Assembly: GCA_050084985.1 (NCBI GenBank)
Contig: JBITNC010000001.1
Location: forward strand, 23,064,001 to 23,128,000
Reading direction: 5' to 3'
From: Nageia nagi
Taxonomy: Eukaryota > Pinophyta
DNA length: 64,000 nt
Both the position numbers and the translations under genes were made by a program. A model generated the notes under the pieces. That model was not told the origin of the DNA. It ran no database searches and saw only the letters and a program-made list of their open reading frames with translations. Of the stretch, positions 34,801-47,011 are shown one piece after another (positions within the stretch are counted from its first letter, which is position 1; every line of letters starts with the position of its first letter).

Positions 34801-36295
34801 AAGACTTGGAAATAAAATATAGCTAAGAATAAGCTTAACAAAAAAATTCAAAAGTTATAAAATTTTGCAACCCTAGGTCAGTTGCTGGCTATCAAGAAAG
34901 TCATATGCAAGGTCATCGATATTCAATGTTGAATGCTAGCAATTTTGTAAGCCCTCTTCCTTAGCTAAAGATAACAATTGAGAGTTTGGAAATAACTCAA
35001 AAAGCTTAAAATTAAGCCCAAACAAAAAATCCAAATAGTCTAAATAATTTTAAATTCAAAAATAGACTATCCTACAATTTTTGTTTTGCAAACTATGGAC
35101 TAAAATTAACTAAAATAATAAAAATCAAAACGAGGAATTTTAAAACCCTACCTCTTCATGGATTGGCCTCATTATATGAAATGGTCATCTCCATGGTAGC
35201 ATATTGACCCAAAAAAGTGACGAGAGATATGCAAAAGTGGTCAAACTTGAAAAATGAAGGGATAAGAAAATGACAGAGCTATGAAAGACGGAAAAAGAAA
35301 ATTAGAAAATGATAGGTCAATTTGTCTTTTTATTTTTATTATGACCAAGAATGCTAGCGATTTCCTTAGGATGCTAGAAATCCAAATAAGTCATTGGTAA
35401 TCCATAACATATAAAAATAATGAAAATACTCAAAAAATTAAAAATGAGTAAAATATTAAGTTCTTTTTCTAGTTCACAATCAAGAGAAAAATAATAAACC
35501 ATGCATAAAAAATATACATATAGCTAGGATTTCCTTCTAGTTTAAGTTTAGTTTAGATATGTAACAAAAATACTCAAACTCTTCTAGCATAAGAATCTAG
35601 ATAAGAAACATGTACTTGAAGTCCCTTGAGAGGTAGCATCAAGCAAACTATCATGAATGCCTCACAAAAATAAAAATAAAATATCTACAAAAAAATCTAA
35701 AAACTAAAAAAATGTGTTGAAGATAAAAGGAATAAGTTTTTTACTCATTGACTTGATTGAAACCAAATATTTTGGAAAAACTAAAACTCATAAGTAATTC
35801 TGAATTCAAAAAATGACACTTCTTTTGTTAGAAAAGATAAGGACAAGTTTGGATATGACCAAAAAATATTGAATGAAATTTTACATAACATCATAATTTA
35901 ATCTAATTGCTAGGACCAAAATTAGAACAATCAAAATATTTTATTTGCAAGGAAACTTCTTTATCACATGCTAGCTCTGACATACATTCAACGATATAGA
36001 GACTCATCATGTACCTACCATTAACAACACATAGTATAGTTATACTAACAAGTTTCACCTTGATAATACAACCACACTACTTTCCAAATGTATCAAATGC
36101 AAAAGATCAAAATATGAATTTAATCATAATTCAATCAATCAAATCTAACTTATTCATAGAGAATACATTAATCCAAAAATATTGACTAAAAGTCAAAAAT
36201 ACAAGTTCAAAACTTAAATGCATCCCCTTAAAAAAGGTATGTTTTTTAATTATCCTCTACTTACAAACTAATATATAATTCAAAAATGGATAAAA
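34801..36295 (+). other. Element A, AT-rich stretch before the 3' LTR
   Basis: No gene is seen. ATGCTAGC-containing phrases recur near 34940 and 35350. No clear polypurine tract stands directly before the right LTR; the last 25 bases are TAATTCAAAAATGGATAAAA-like. Confidence 0.55.
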
Positions 36296-37133
36296 TGTAA
36301 ACACCTAAAAATGACACTTCTTTTGATAGAAGAAATAAGAGGAAAAAGTTTAAAGTAAATTAAAAAGTTTACTATAGTCTTCCAAACGTTAGCATTCATA
36401 ACTAAATGTCGATGACTCACCCTAATCATTGGCATCTAGCAGTTGGATGCCAATGACTCTGAAGTTGGAAAAATCAAAATAAAAATAGTAACGTTTGAAG
36501 CATCTTGGGAAGAAAGCAAAGGATAATGAATGACTCACCATCCATCCCATGCATCCCCACTTTGAATCACAACCATGAAAAATTTGTATAGGCTTTTCTA
36601 TCTATATTTTTGTCTCTAAAATTGGAAACATTACTTGTTTATGAAATCTATAAATAAAACCTTCAACCATGAAGTAAAGGGATCGAATTTGAATGCAAGG
36701 TTACTCTATTAAAATACATCTAGGTTTTACTAAGTTATATACATTATTTTTTCACATTTTATATGCTTGTTTATGTTCAATTTATGTTGGTTTTATGATA
36801 TGAATAGGTATGTTTGATATATTTTTTGTTCACATGTGTGCAAGGTCAATAGCTGCCAAATAACTTATCAAAGAGAGTCTTGAAGAGCTAAAGAGAATAA
36901 AGAGATTAAGGTTTCTTATTGTAGGATCACAATACTTAAAGCTTGCAAACACCAAAATAAGGCCTACAAAGGCCTTAACATTGTTTTGTAAAAATCCCTT
37001 TTGCAAGGCAATGAATTAAAATAGATTCACCAGTTGTAGTCATTTTGAGTTTTACTCAAGAGCAATAAATAAATTTGTTGGTTGTAATATGTATTGTCTT
37101 ATTTGCTAGCATGGTTACTTTTTGGGTATGATA
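36296..37133 (+). repeat. 3' LTR of element A
   Basis: It begins TGTAAACACCTAAAAATGAC and ends GGGTATGATA (the terminal CA has become TA). It aligns over its full length with 4831-5678, and the TATA box TATAAATA is kept at about 36649. Confidence 0.9.
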
Positions 37134-37138
37134 GGTTG
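37134..37138. repeat. Right target-site duplication of element A (GGTTG)
   Basis: This is the second copy of the pentamer found at 4826-4830, directly after the right LTR. Confidence 0.85.
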
Positions 37139-37984
37139 ATATAATGCTGGTTGGTAAAGTTGCATTGATGAGTCTATAATTTAGATTAATCCTTAAATTT
37201 ATTTCATATTCATATACCCCTTAAAGCACTTATGTGTTGAATATGTGTATGGACACTTTGATGATTTTTACTAATATGGATTACTTATGCTTATAAATAT
37301 TAATTGATAGATATGAGTGATATTTATAATGAAACATTTTTATTAGCTTATAATTGTATAGGCTTTAGTGTGTTAGGTATTTTTTTTTATCTATAGAATG
37401 TTATGTGTTAATACTATGGAAAATCATAGATACAAAAATTCATGGGTACAAAAAGTATGTCAAGCCTGTTCCTAGAAATATGGAAATGTAATAAACAAGG
37501 AGGCTTCAATTAAGAAGAGTTGGGTACATGTCCTAAACTTGAGGAACACATCATAATAGATTTAAAGTGTAATAAGTGATATATATATATGAGATTGATC
37601 AATAAATTCCATATTTCATAGAATGTAAAACTATTGTAAAAATTACTTTATTTTTAGGATGTCATTTACTTTGTTTAGTTTTTTTGGTGAGAAAAATAAG
37701 GACATGGGGGAGGATAATGTAGATAGTGCTCGTGTTACCTCCTTGGTATCCATTATTGAAAGAATACCTATCATACTTAGTGATTTGTTATTCAAACATA
37801 ATGATTAATTCATCCCCAACTATTTTATTAATGTTCTCCATAATCGTAGTGATTAAAAAAGCATAAAAATTGCCTACAAATTAGAAAATTATAATGATAT
37901 GAACCCCAAGGATTCAAATTAAAATAAGGAAACATCAAAATAAATATTTCATATGATAACAATATTTATCTAGAAAATCAATGT
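37139..37984. other. AT-rich flank, no gene seen
   Basis: No coding signature was found on either strand. It lies between element A and the cysteine protease relic. Confidence 0.5.
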
Positions 37985-38368
37985 TATCATCATCCATATA
38001 ATGAGAATGGTAAGAATCTATGTTAATGAGAGGGGAGGATTTAAAGCTCATATATATTTTCTTGAGTTCCTCAAAAGTAAGATCTACAAACTCATTGACA
38101 CAAAGATTATAGAGAAGGATTTTCTATTTTTGTTTATGAATGTAACATACATTCCTTCTAAAAATCTCTAACCTCTGGATTCTCTCTTTGTCAATGCCAT
38201 ATGCCTTGCCCTAAATTTTAGCCCATTCTTCAAATGCTAGGGCAAGATTACCATCAACAACTAAGTCTTGGGGATTGTATCCCAAATTGACATAATCCAA
38301 AGAGAGAGCTAATCTTCTATTGATGAGAAGAAGAAGCAAAATAAATATGGAAGGAGTGAGTTCTCCAT
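37985..38368 (-). pseudogene. Papain-type cysteine protease, prodomain exon relic
   Basis: On the minus strand, ATG at 38368 starts MENSLLPYLF. After a one-base shift a hydrophobic signal-peptide-like LLLLINRRLALSL follows. Then come GYNPQDLVVDGNLALAFEEW and GKAYGIDKERIQRLEIF. The ERFNIN signature of the I29 inhibitor prodomain (E-x3-R-x3-F-x2-N-x3-I-x3-N) is present as ERIQRLEIFRRNVCYIHKQK, with the last Asn changed to Lys. VNEFVDLTFEELKKIY matches the NxFADLTxEEF block. Stops lie at AKI-stop-GKAY and after KQK. The catalytic domain (Cys/His/Asn) is absent, so this is a first-exon fragment of a vacuolar or secreted protease gene. Confidence 0.82.
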
Positions 38369-38989
38369 TTCCTTAGCAAGATAAATGTTATCTCTATAAA
38401 ATTAATTTTGTTAAAAAATAATAAATACCATTAAAATATAATTGATAAAAACTAAAACAAAATAATTGTAATTAACTACATCAAGAGGCATAACTACAAT
38501 GATAGCCAAGGGGTGGAGTGGGGCGGAAAATGTCACTTTGTTTGTCTGATCATAAAAATTTGGCCAACTATTTTGATTTTATTAAAATTTGAATACGAAA
38601 TCAACAATATTAATTTTAATAAATATTTTTTATATACAAATGAAATCTTTAATAAATTTCAAATCATAAAATAAAATTAATTAGAATGTACTTATGCAAC
38701 CATTTGTTATATCTGGGATAAACATCTTGGGAATGATATCTCTTGGCATTTCTTGATATAAAAGGGGTTATATCAAAGCTAGTATTATAAATATTGATAA
38801 AATTATTATTTTTTAACATTAAATTTGATACCAATAATGACATAAAATCAATACAATAACTATTTTTTACACTAAATTTGATTATAAATTCATATAATTT
38901 ATGATGTGATTATTTCTAACACTCCCTCTCTAACATCATTTATGGCATCGAAATGCAAATCAAATTTTGTTAGAAAAATACATGAAATT
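38369..38989. other. AT-rich spacer, no gene seen
   Basis: Nothing recognisable was found on either strand between the protease relic and the PPR relic. Confidence 0.5.
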
Positions 38990-39210
38990 TAGTAGTAAAC
39001 AGGGGCATATGTGGCAACAATAAAGTTTTTTTTTGGAACCTAAATATATGCTCCATATTATAATCTTATTCCAAATATGTATGTTGAAGTATGTAGTTGA
39101 GATGATGATCAAAGAGTAAGAACATTGATGAAAGATAGAGGAATCAAGAAGAAACCTAGATATAGTTGGATTGAAGTTGAAATAAGGATACATCCTTTTT
39201 TGATGCATTT
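38990..39210 (+). pseudogene. PPR protein C-terminal (E-domain) relic
   Basis: In phase from 39050 the sequence reads APYYNLIPNMYVEV, a stop, then DDDQRVRTLMKDRGIKK and PRYSWIEVEIRIHPFL. Plant PLS-class pentatricopeptide proteins end with YVLLSNxYAxxGxWDDVxxVRxLMKDRGxKKxPGxSWIEVxxxxHxF. FLEPKY just upstream fits the preceding LEPxN block after a small deletion. Only this tail is present. It is not linked to other PPR repeats here and is most likely a transposed or retroposed scrap. Confidence 0.82.
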
Positions 39211-39562
39211 ATATTTCTTTTATCATTCTATAGTATCAATTTATTTGGATTTATTCTATTATCTTGTGCTTATGTTTGAATCAACCATTTGGGCCCATAT
39301 TCTATGTAGTAATTTCTTCATAAGTTAATGTAAATTTTATAATGGCCATGGATAAAAGCACCAAGAATTTTTGGGTGGAATTTGATCAAATTTTTCATAT
39401 TTAACTACAAGTATTTTTCCTATTATTAGAATTATTTATTAGAATTATTTAGACATAGAAGTGAAATGTATGGAATTATTTAGTTACAAAATGCCATATA
39501 ATTTGAAAATATTCAATGAGTTAGTTAAGAAAATTTTAAAATTTTGAATTGCATGAAGTATT

Positions 39563-39666
39563 TACAACTAAAATATTTATTTGTAATGAATACATAAACA
39601 AGAGTGAAATTGGATTGGTTTTAAGTTGAATGAATGATTTAGTTTTAAAAATTCATAGGTTGATAA
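39563..39666 (+). repeat. Left arm of a fold-back (inverted-repeat) element
   Basis: The arm contains ACAACTAAAAT, AAATTGGATTGGTTTT, ATGATTTAGTTTTAAAA and GTTGATAA. All recur in reverse complement, in the right order, at 47765-47870. Element C is inserted at its inner end. Outside these limits the two sides no longer align clearly. Confidence 0.75.
39662..39666. repeat. Left target-site duplication of element C (GATAA)
   Basis: GATAA precedes TGTTGG of the left LTR and recurs after the right LTR at 47649-47653. Confidence 0.88.
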
Positions 39667-40316
39667 TGTTGGAATTATAATGTAATTTGGAAATAGCTAT
39701 TTACATTGTATTTCGTAATATCATGGAATAATCCAACTTAAGTTAATAAGTGGATTATCCATGAAGGTTATTATGGAACTCCACATAATATTATAATGGG
39801 GATTTGTCCACATGGGCATGTAGGCCCATAGTTTAAGTGTACACATGTGATGTACACATGAATTATGTAAGAGCATAATTTAATATTGTGCATCATGTGA
39901 TTAGGTGGAGCACCCTTGTGAAAAGTGGCCAATCTACTCAAATATAATAGTTGTTAATGTAAACTCATGGTAAGTTAACCATAGGTGGTTAAGTCTACTA
40001 ACCACTTAGGGTTAACTTAGAGTCCTATAAAAGGACCCCATGAGTAGGAAAACAATACACTTGAATACTTGAAGTATGATATGTTAGAATAGGTATTAGA
40101 GCTTATAGGAGAGTTAGTATTTTCTATTGTAAAGTTCCATGAAAATATATAGGTATTTCCAAGTGAAGTGGATGTACTCCCTTAGTTCGAGGAACCACTA
40201 TATATCTTGTTTCGATTTAGTGTGATTCATTCTTTATTCTTACTTTAGAATAATTGTTATATTTGATGGAGGTTCTACAAGTGTTCATGGGTTATGGAAT
40301 ACTTTAATTTCCATTA
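39667..40316 (+). repeat. 5' LTR of element C
   Basis: It begins TGTTGGAATTATAATG and ends ATTTCCATTA. A TATA-like CCTATAAAAGG stands at about 40022-40032. It is close to the right LTR: 5 differences were counted by eye in the first ~70 bases. Confidence 0.92.
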
Positions 40317-40317
40317 G

Positions 40318-40330
40318 TGGTATCAAAGCC
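40318..40330 (+). other. Primer-binding site of element C (tRNA-Met type)
   Basis: TGGTATCAAAGCC begins two bases after the LTR end. The classic initiator tRNA-Met site is TGGTATCAGAGC; one base differs. Confidence 0.85.
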
Positions 40331-41105
40331 TTCTTGTGGTGATCTCCTTTAAATTTCTACTTGGTGATCTTGAGGTAACTCTTCTCAAATTCAAAGGTAT
40401 ACCTATTTTCTAATCTTTTTTTTTTTTTTTAAAAAAAACTAAGCTAGATCTACTACATTTATTATATGAAAATTATTGATAAATCTAATCTTTAAGGTTA
40501 GTATTGAGACCTTCAATTTGATTTTAAGCATTAGATCCATTATTTTCTTTGTTAGATCTAGTTAATCTCTATTGATTAATTATGATCAATACTAAAAATA
40601 TTTTAAATTTGTTAGTTATATTTGTTTCTAAAATTTTGCAATTAGTTTATTAGAGATTCTTTCTTTACATAGTTAGATCTAATTTTTTTAGATTTTAAAC
40701 TATGCTAAAGATATTTTTATAAAGTTGCAATTATTTTTTACAAACTTTTTTAATTATTATAGTGCCAATTGAAACATACATGTTATGTTGGATATTTTAG
40801 TATTGCAAAATAACAAAAATCTAATTATTGATTTTTGTAATTAAGTTTTTTTTTACAAGAAAAAAAAACATTTCTACTCTTGCAAGTTTTTTTGTAATGT
40901 GTATGAAGTTATTTTGTTACAATTTTTGTTATTGTAACAAATAAAAGCACAAACTCTTATAATTTTTTAGCATTAAAAAAAATGAGAATAAAAAAAACTA
41001 TTTTTTACAAAAAAATTTTGTATTTAAATTAAAAAAAAATGTTGGATATTCTATATTTTTTACACAAAATTTTTTCTTTCTATATATATTTTAAAATAGA
41101 AATTA
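40331..41105 (+). other. Element C leader, no gene seen
   Basis: The sequence is very AT-rich, with T- and A-runs (40418-40440, 40855-40870). No coding signature was found. Confidence 0.55.
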
Positions 41106-41106
41106 A

Positions 41107-41525
41107 AATCCATGTCTTGTGGGAAGCACATCACCCAACAGGGTTGTGCTCTCCCCAAGGGAAGCATAAGTCCCTAAGGGGAGGCACCTTCTTCATTAAC
41201 AAGGTTGCACACTCCTAAGGGAGGCATGTATCATTATGGTGAAGTGGTAGCCCCACTAGGGTTATGTACTCCCAAGGGAGGTGCATGTCCCTATGGGGAA
41301 GCAGTAACCCAATAGGGTCATGCACTCCCAAGGGAGGCACATGTCCCTATGGGAAGTGATATCTCCAATAGGGCTACACACTCCTAGAGGGAGGCACATG
41401 TCCCAGTGGGGAAGCAGTAGTCCCAACAAGGCCATACACTCCCAAGGAGGCACATGTCCCTATGGGGAAGTGGCAAGCCTAACAACATTGCACACTCCCT
41501 AGGGAGATGTGTGTCCCTGAGGGCA
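41107..41525 (+). repeat. 56-bp GC-rich minisatellite in element C
   Basis: About seven units are marked by ACTCCCAAGGGAGGCACATG followed by TCCCTATGGGGAAG. They start at 41211, 41268, 41324, 41380, 41438 and 41494 (periods 56-58), with a diverged unit before 41211. GC content is far above the surroundings. CTCCCAAGGGAG and CCCTATGGG are near-palindromic. Because the period is close to a multiple of three, open frames arise on both strands; these are probably by-products. Confidence 0.92.
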
Positions 41526-44269
41526 CTTAGCCACTCTAATAGGGCTACCATGAAATCTTTATAGATACACCTTAGGCTGTGTTCCCTTTTGTATCTCTAC
41601 CTAAATTTTGTTTTGCTTCATCGCTTCCTCTTCTTTCCTTTCTTAAGCAATCCTCTGCTAACAACAATGCAAAACTTATTATTTTTTAAAACAAGTGAGG
41701 GTATTATTAAAGCGGGTGAGGGAATTTTTTTTGAGAGTATATATTAAATAAAAGGGGGTTAATAATATGTTATAGAGGTGGTAAAATTTTTTGTGATATG
41801 CATAATTCATTTGCACATACTCTCACCTATTTATTAAATATTTTTCAAATATGCATTTATTAACCCTTCTCATGTCTTTATCAAACATTATAAAGGTTTC
41901 CCAAATATTAATTATTGGTGTTTAATATGTTTTTGTGGGGCACATGGTTAATATATTTGGGTTTCATTAATTATATCCCTCAATTTGTTTTTTTACCAAG
42001 CTTCCACCTATGATATTTTTTAAAGAAGGGTCATGTAGCCTTATATGTAAAATATGTACATTTTCTAAATATTTAATGACCATAGGTGTTATTTTCTTTG
42101 CAATTAATTTTACAAAATAATAAATATTTTAAAGTATGCAAATAATTTAGCTTAATGCAAAGCAATAAAATTTTTTGGTTAAAATTTACCATTTTTAACA
42201 AGGAAAACTTTTCTTGCAAAATTGTATACATTCTCGAAGGCATATATTATTTTGAAAAACTAATAATTTGTAAACAAGTTTTTTACACACTTTGAAATTT
42301 TTTAATGCACTTTTCTTGCATCATTTTTTCATGAAAAGAAAAAGAGGGAAGTATTGCATTAAATATGAATACTATTTGTGCATAAATATGTATAATATTT
42401 AAATTGAAATTTGTGTACTTTTTCAATTCAAATAAGGTGCACTATCCATGCAATGCTATTTTTTAATGGATATACTAGTGTTTTGCACTACACATTTATT
42501 AATTTGCATCAAGCTAAAATAGGGGATTTAGGGTATTATAAAAACTAAGAAAAAGAGTGTATTTTTTAAACTCAAATCTCTTCCAAAACACCCATTTTAA
42601 CCCCTCTAGAAAAATTTGAACCTTGTAAGGAAAGTAAAACTTAATTGTTGGAGAGAATCCAAAATGAATGAGTGGTTCTTTTCATAAATGTTATTCTCCA
42701 TAAGGTTTTTTTTTTTAAATTGTTTTGAGATACGCTCTTATGTAAAATTTATTGCACCAAAATTATTGTGGGTTCCACTTATTGTGGCCCACCGTTTTGT
42801 GCAAGTTCCACATGTTATGGCCCATCGCCTTTATTCCTTATCCAACTTGAGGAGTAGCTTATTAATAAAGCTACACATGAAACTAAAAATAAAAACCTAT
42901 TTATTTATTCTTCTTACCTTTAGTCTAGTGCATGTGGGATTTATTTTTCCACATCACTATTCATAGCAATAGTTTTGGCAAGCCATTTTTCTCATAAGGC
43001 CCACAAGAAAAACACATTTATGACTAATGTGTGTATGGATGGTAACTTATTTAAATTGACACCTTTCTATTTGTTCAACACTTTTGGAAGGCTATCCTTT
43101 ACCTCATAACATATTTTTACCACCATATACTTTTGAAATAAAACTTGCCTAATCATAACCTTTTATCGCACATGCATTATGCAATGGCTTTTTAAACACT
43201 TTATAAAGATCTTACTTCTTTCTATAAGCATAAGGGTCCCACCTCCTAGTAATCCCACCTTTACAAGTGGCTTCATTGAGTGGTCATACTCTTGTTTTAT
43301 GCAAATGGAAGATATAGACCAAGTATTTTGCTAGCATAATATTTATTTTTTGCACATGTCTTAATGCCATTTTTTCTTATGTCCTTTAATTAGGACAAAG
43401 ACCAAGGGGGACATTGCATAAATTAACTATTGTGCTTAAACATTCTTATGATTAAAATTGAATATTTCTTGTTGTACTTAGTTAATTGCATATAACTTGT
43501 TAAGGACGTGTAGTGTGAGTGCTATTCCTTGCTTGCAAATTAAGCATTTTTTATATTGCATAAATATGTTTTATGTACATCAAACTATGAATTAATTCCT
43601 ATGTATTTCTACACATTTATTGATATGGATAGTTAGAACTTCCAAAACCTAATTCTATCATGCACATTATTTGAAGTAACATGCTTGTGTAAGCTTTCCT
43701 CAAACTTTTCTATCCTCATTAATTGTGCACAAATAGAGTTTGTAAACTCTCAACATTAGAAATGTTGTGTATTCTTGGATAGAAAATTATCCTCAAAATA
43801 TTTTGTGCACCTTAATAAACTTGTTGGCATGCAAAGTTGTATAAATTTCCCCACAAGTTTTATTGAGGACTCTAATAATGCAATATTACTTTTCCTTTGA
43901 AAAGGAAGTGTACAAGTATCATTGGGAAATATGCATTCCTATCTACATTTGTAGATCTTTGTATTATGCTACACTTCTTGATGAAGTTATTCTTAAAGGG
44001 AGTATAAAATGCAAGTTTAATTAATACTTTCATGATGAAATTTTATCCATGTTAATAGATTTTGCCACATTTTTACATTTGCCACACCTTCCATGATGGA
44101 AGTTAAATCCATGATCATATATTGATTGTACATTATTAAAAGTGAAAAAGGTTCACCCTTTCTCCAAAATTTAATCCCTTATGAAAATTGCATCCTTGTT
44201 GGATGAATGCTATCTTTTTTCATCATATACATCTTAACTAGTAGCAAGGTTAAGATGAAATCTTAACTT
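41526..44269 (+). other. Element C internal AT-rich stretch, no recognised gene
   Basis: A 92-codon frame at 42688-42966 shows no family and has no support. A polypurine-like CCAAGGGGGACA stands at about 43403-43414, possibly an old internal boundary. Nothing else is recognised. Confidence 0.5.
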
Positions 44270-44398
44270 CACTCTTGGTAAATTCAAGCCTATTTGATGT
44301 GGAATATTGAATCACTCTTGGTAAATTCAAGCTTATTTGTTGTGGCATCTTGACTCACTCTTGGTAAATTCAATTTTCTTTGTGGCACCTTATGGCCT
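44270..44398 (+). repeat. 43-bp tandem repeat in element C
   Basis: ACTCTTGGTAAATTCAA occurs at 44271, 44314 and 44357, each followed by a similar TTTGTTGTGGCATCTTGA-like part. Confidence 0.88.
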
Positions 44399-44897
44399 TA
44401 TGCATCTTGATGTGGTAGTTAAGATGGCATTTTGTGACTTATGGCTAATATTTTACCTTTAAATATTTATATTATGGTTTGGTCAAGTAGGTATTTTTTT
44501 TGACTTAATATTAAATTGATTTGTGTTGTAAATCTTGACTTGGTGACTGGTCAAGTTAGCCATCATGATTGCAAATGCAATAATACAGACCATCTTGTAG
44601 AAGGTTAGCATGAAGATTATGGAAAATGGTCATATCCATGATAATGGAATATGAGTCAGATCTCTATTTGATTTTATTAGCTGAGTTAAAAGCAATGGTG
44701 ATCAAAATAAAATAAAGGAAATTATAGGATTATAAATATTTAAATCATTAATCAAAAATGAGAATGTCAAAGCATGAAAGCTTAAACGTTGATGTGACAA
44801 AATGAGATAAGAAATTACATTCCTTATTTAAAAAGCAAGAAAAGGTTCCCACTAACAAACCTAAGTGGATGGCATTTATGGTACATTTGGCACATAA

Positions 44898-46399
44898 TTT
44901 AGTGAATGGATACTAGAATTAGAAGAGCTAGCATCATCATCAGATGAGCTAGAATCTAACATACCTAATTCTAGAATCCTTGATGATAAAGAGGGGGAAA
45001 GTGGTAGACAAAATCAAATCGATGACATAGAATCCTATGATCCCCATGCCATATAACATGAAAAATGTACATTGATGACCATTATAGTGCATACCGATGG
45101 ATGCCCATGCAATAGTGAGTGGTTTGAAATACTCCTATGGATGTAGGGAAAGTAGTCAAATGTAATATACAAATTACAAAACATATAAATTAAATGGTGT
45201 ACATATTATGATACACCATGACCGATAAAGTCAATTGAGCAAATGAAAGAACAAGTAAACATGATCCTCATGATTAAGATGGAAGATCATTCAAATGTCA
45301 AATTGCTCATTAGGGTAGGACTACATAAAACTTAATTGTTGTTGCATTAGACCCTTAGAGGTGACAAAGGCATGATAAACTAAAATTGCATGAACTTTTC
45401 AATGCACTACGTTGTACTAGACCTCACTCAGTAGGGCATGAAATTGAGAAAATTCCATGAAGGATAATTAAGTACTTTTTCCAAAATCATAAAAGCTGAT
45501 TGAAAAGTGTAGATCACTTATGACTATTTGTAAGAAGAGAGGCTCCATATTGTCAAAATATCATAATTATGATTATGATAGTTGAGAAACTATTGGAAAA
45601 ATGGACTCACAAAGATAAACAAAATATCACACCATCCTTCATTTATTACCATATACATTTTGATGAGACACGTAGTGACCAAGTGATGGTATCTCTATGT
45701 TATCTCTTTCTATCATCTTGATTATTTCATATTACATGGGATAATTTTGTCATGAACAATAGGTTAATCATCATGGATCCAAAAGATAATTTCTTTGCAA
45801 ACATTGGGAGTCCTCTAAATTCTAGCAAGGATATGAATATATGGGTAGAAATAGAAAATGCCTACCTACACCATGAACTAACTATGAAAAAAGTCAAAAT
45901 AGAAATAATGGCCCACAAATTTGACATAATAAAAAGAGAAAAGGTTGTATGTGTATAGTATTGGAATGAACTTATGGCCAAACAAAATGAATTACTCACT
46001 AAGAAGACTATGTGGGCATAACAAGAAAAAAAGAAAGAGATGTAAATTAGGTGTGAGGCCAACTCTAACCATTGTGGGATGCAACATTTAAAAGAAAAGT
46101 GGAAGAAAAGGGCCTCAATATATAAGAATATTCTTCACCATCATGGTATTATTGTTCCAAAGGAGAAGCTCAATGATGTAAAACCATATGAACCTTTTAT
46201 GGGTTTTGAAGAATATGGATCATAGTATCTATTACCAAAAGCATATGTTCTAGTCTAGAATGGCCTTTCCTACTCAAAATCCAACAAAGCCCCTTTCTAA
46301 AGTTGGATTAGTGAAGTTTCCCTCAAGGGGGAGTGTAAATCTGAATTCTTATTGAATTCGTATGTGTGTGATGTCACCTTCACCCCCCAAGAGGATTAA
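44898..46399 (+). pseudogene. Element C unrecognised decayed ORF
   Basis: One phase runs from 44898 to about 45540 (EWILELEELASSSDELESN, then NQIDDIESYDPHAI, EQMKEQVNMILMIKMEDHSN, LRKFHEG). A second, shifted phase runs from ATG 45752 to the TAA at 46397-46399 (MDPKDNFFANIGSPLNSSKD, IWVEIENAYLHHELTMKKVK, QHLKEKWKKRASIYKNILHH, SWISEVSLKGEC). Single stops, mostly TAG/TAA, interrupt both. The acidic start and the Lys-rich, Trp-containing C-terminal part look like a gag-like or DNA-binding protein, but no family is recognised. Confidence 0.5.
46320..46336 (+). other. Internal polypurine-like tract followed by TG
   Basis: CTCAAGGGGGAGTGTAAA has the form of a polypurine tract plus LTR start. No matching LTR was found, so it may be a fossil boundary or simply codons of the ORF. 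Confidence 0.3.
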
Positions 46400-47000
46400 T
46401 TTGATATATAGTGTTGAGCTTATTTATGTTTATTTGTACATATTATGTATATGTACTTTTTATAGTTATCCATATAAAAGGAGGTTATTTATGTACTTTA
46501 TTTTATTTTTATACTTTGTTCTCCATTTTTTATGGTTTGTACACCTTAAGCATATAATGAAAGCACTATTTAGTTATCTGTATGTGTGCATGTTTGTATA
46601 AAACATGTATATATGATTTTGATTGAAATTTGATCAATATTTGGATGGCATTTACCTTAAGTGATATATGATACATGTAATTGATCATATTTATGAACTG
46701 CTTGTGGCTTGTAGGTTTCTCTTCTTAAGATTATAGGTTACTTATTCTGAGAGTGCAGGCTCATGGAGACTCATATCAACATTTTGTTGAAGACTACTTC
46801 TACAAATATGATGATCAATTTATGCATGTTTCTATAGGATGCTACAAAAACTAAAAATCTACAAGAAGATGAACAACATAATTTGATAGTCTATGTCAAA
46901 GCTTGGAAATCTCTATTATCTCTATTCTCATCCCCATGTATATTTTTAGAGGCAAAATTATTCTAGTTATGTATATTGTATCAACATTCCCAAGATTATG

Positions 47001-47011
47001 TTAAGGGGGAG
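47001..47011 (+). other. Polypurine tract of element C
   Basis: TTAAGGGGGAG immediately precedes the TGTTGG of the right LTR, the expected site for plus-strand priming. Confidence 0.85.

Larger units (their letters stand above)
4831..37133 (+). mobile_element. Element A: large Tat-like Ty3/gypsy retrotransposon, split by element B
   Basis: The two direct repeats at 4831-5678 and 36296-37133 start TGTA and end in GGGTATGACA or GGGTATGATA. They are flanked by an identical GGTTG. Between them, on the plus strand, lie gag, protease, reverse transcriptase, RNase H, an extra RNase H, integrase and additional ORFs. The span is 32.3 kb; removing element B and its duplication leaves about 18.5 kb. 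That is large, as in Tat/Ogre-type elements. No chromodomain was seen, which also fits Tat. LTR divergence is clearly greater than for B, as expected for the host of a nested insertion. Confidence 0.9.

Noticed and set aside
41262-41502. Open frames with MPPWECMALLG-like repeats on both strands
   Set aside because: They are produced by the 56-bp minisatellite, whose period is near a multiple of three; the copies drift out of phase.
41107-41525. CRISPR-like look of regularly spaced repeats
   Set aside because: The units are contiguous without variable spacers, and the surroundings are plant retroelements.
46320-47000. Possible extra LTR starting TGTAAATCTG after a polypurine-like tract
   Set aside because: No partner LTR or target duplication was found in the window.
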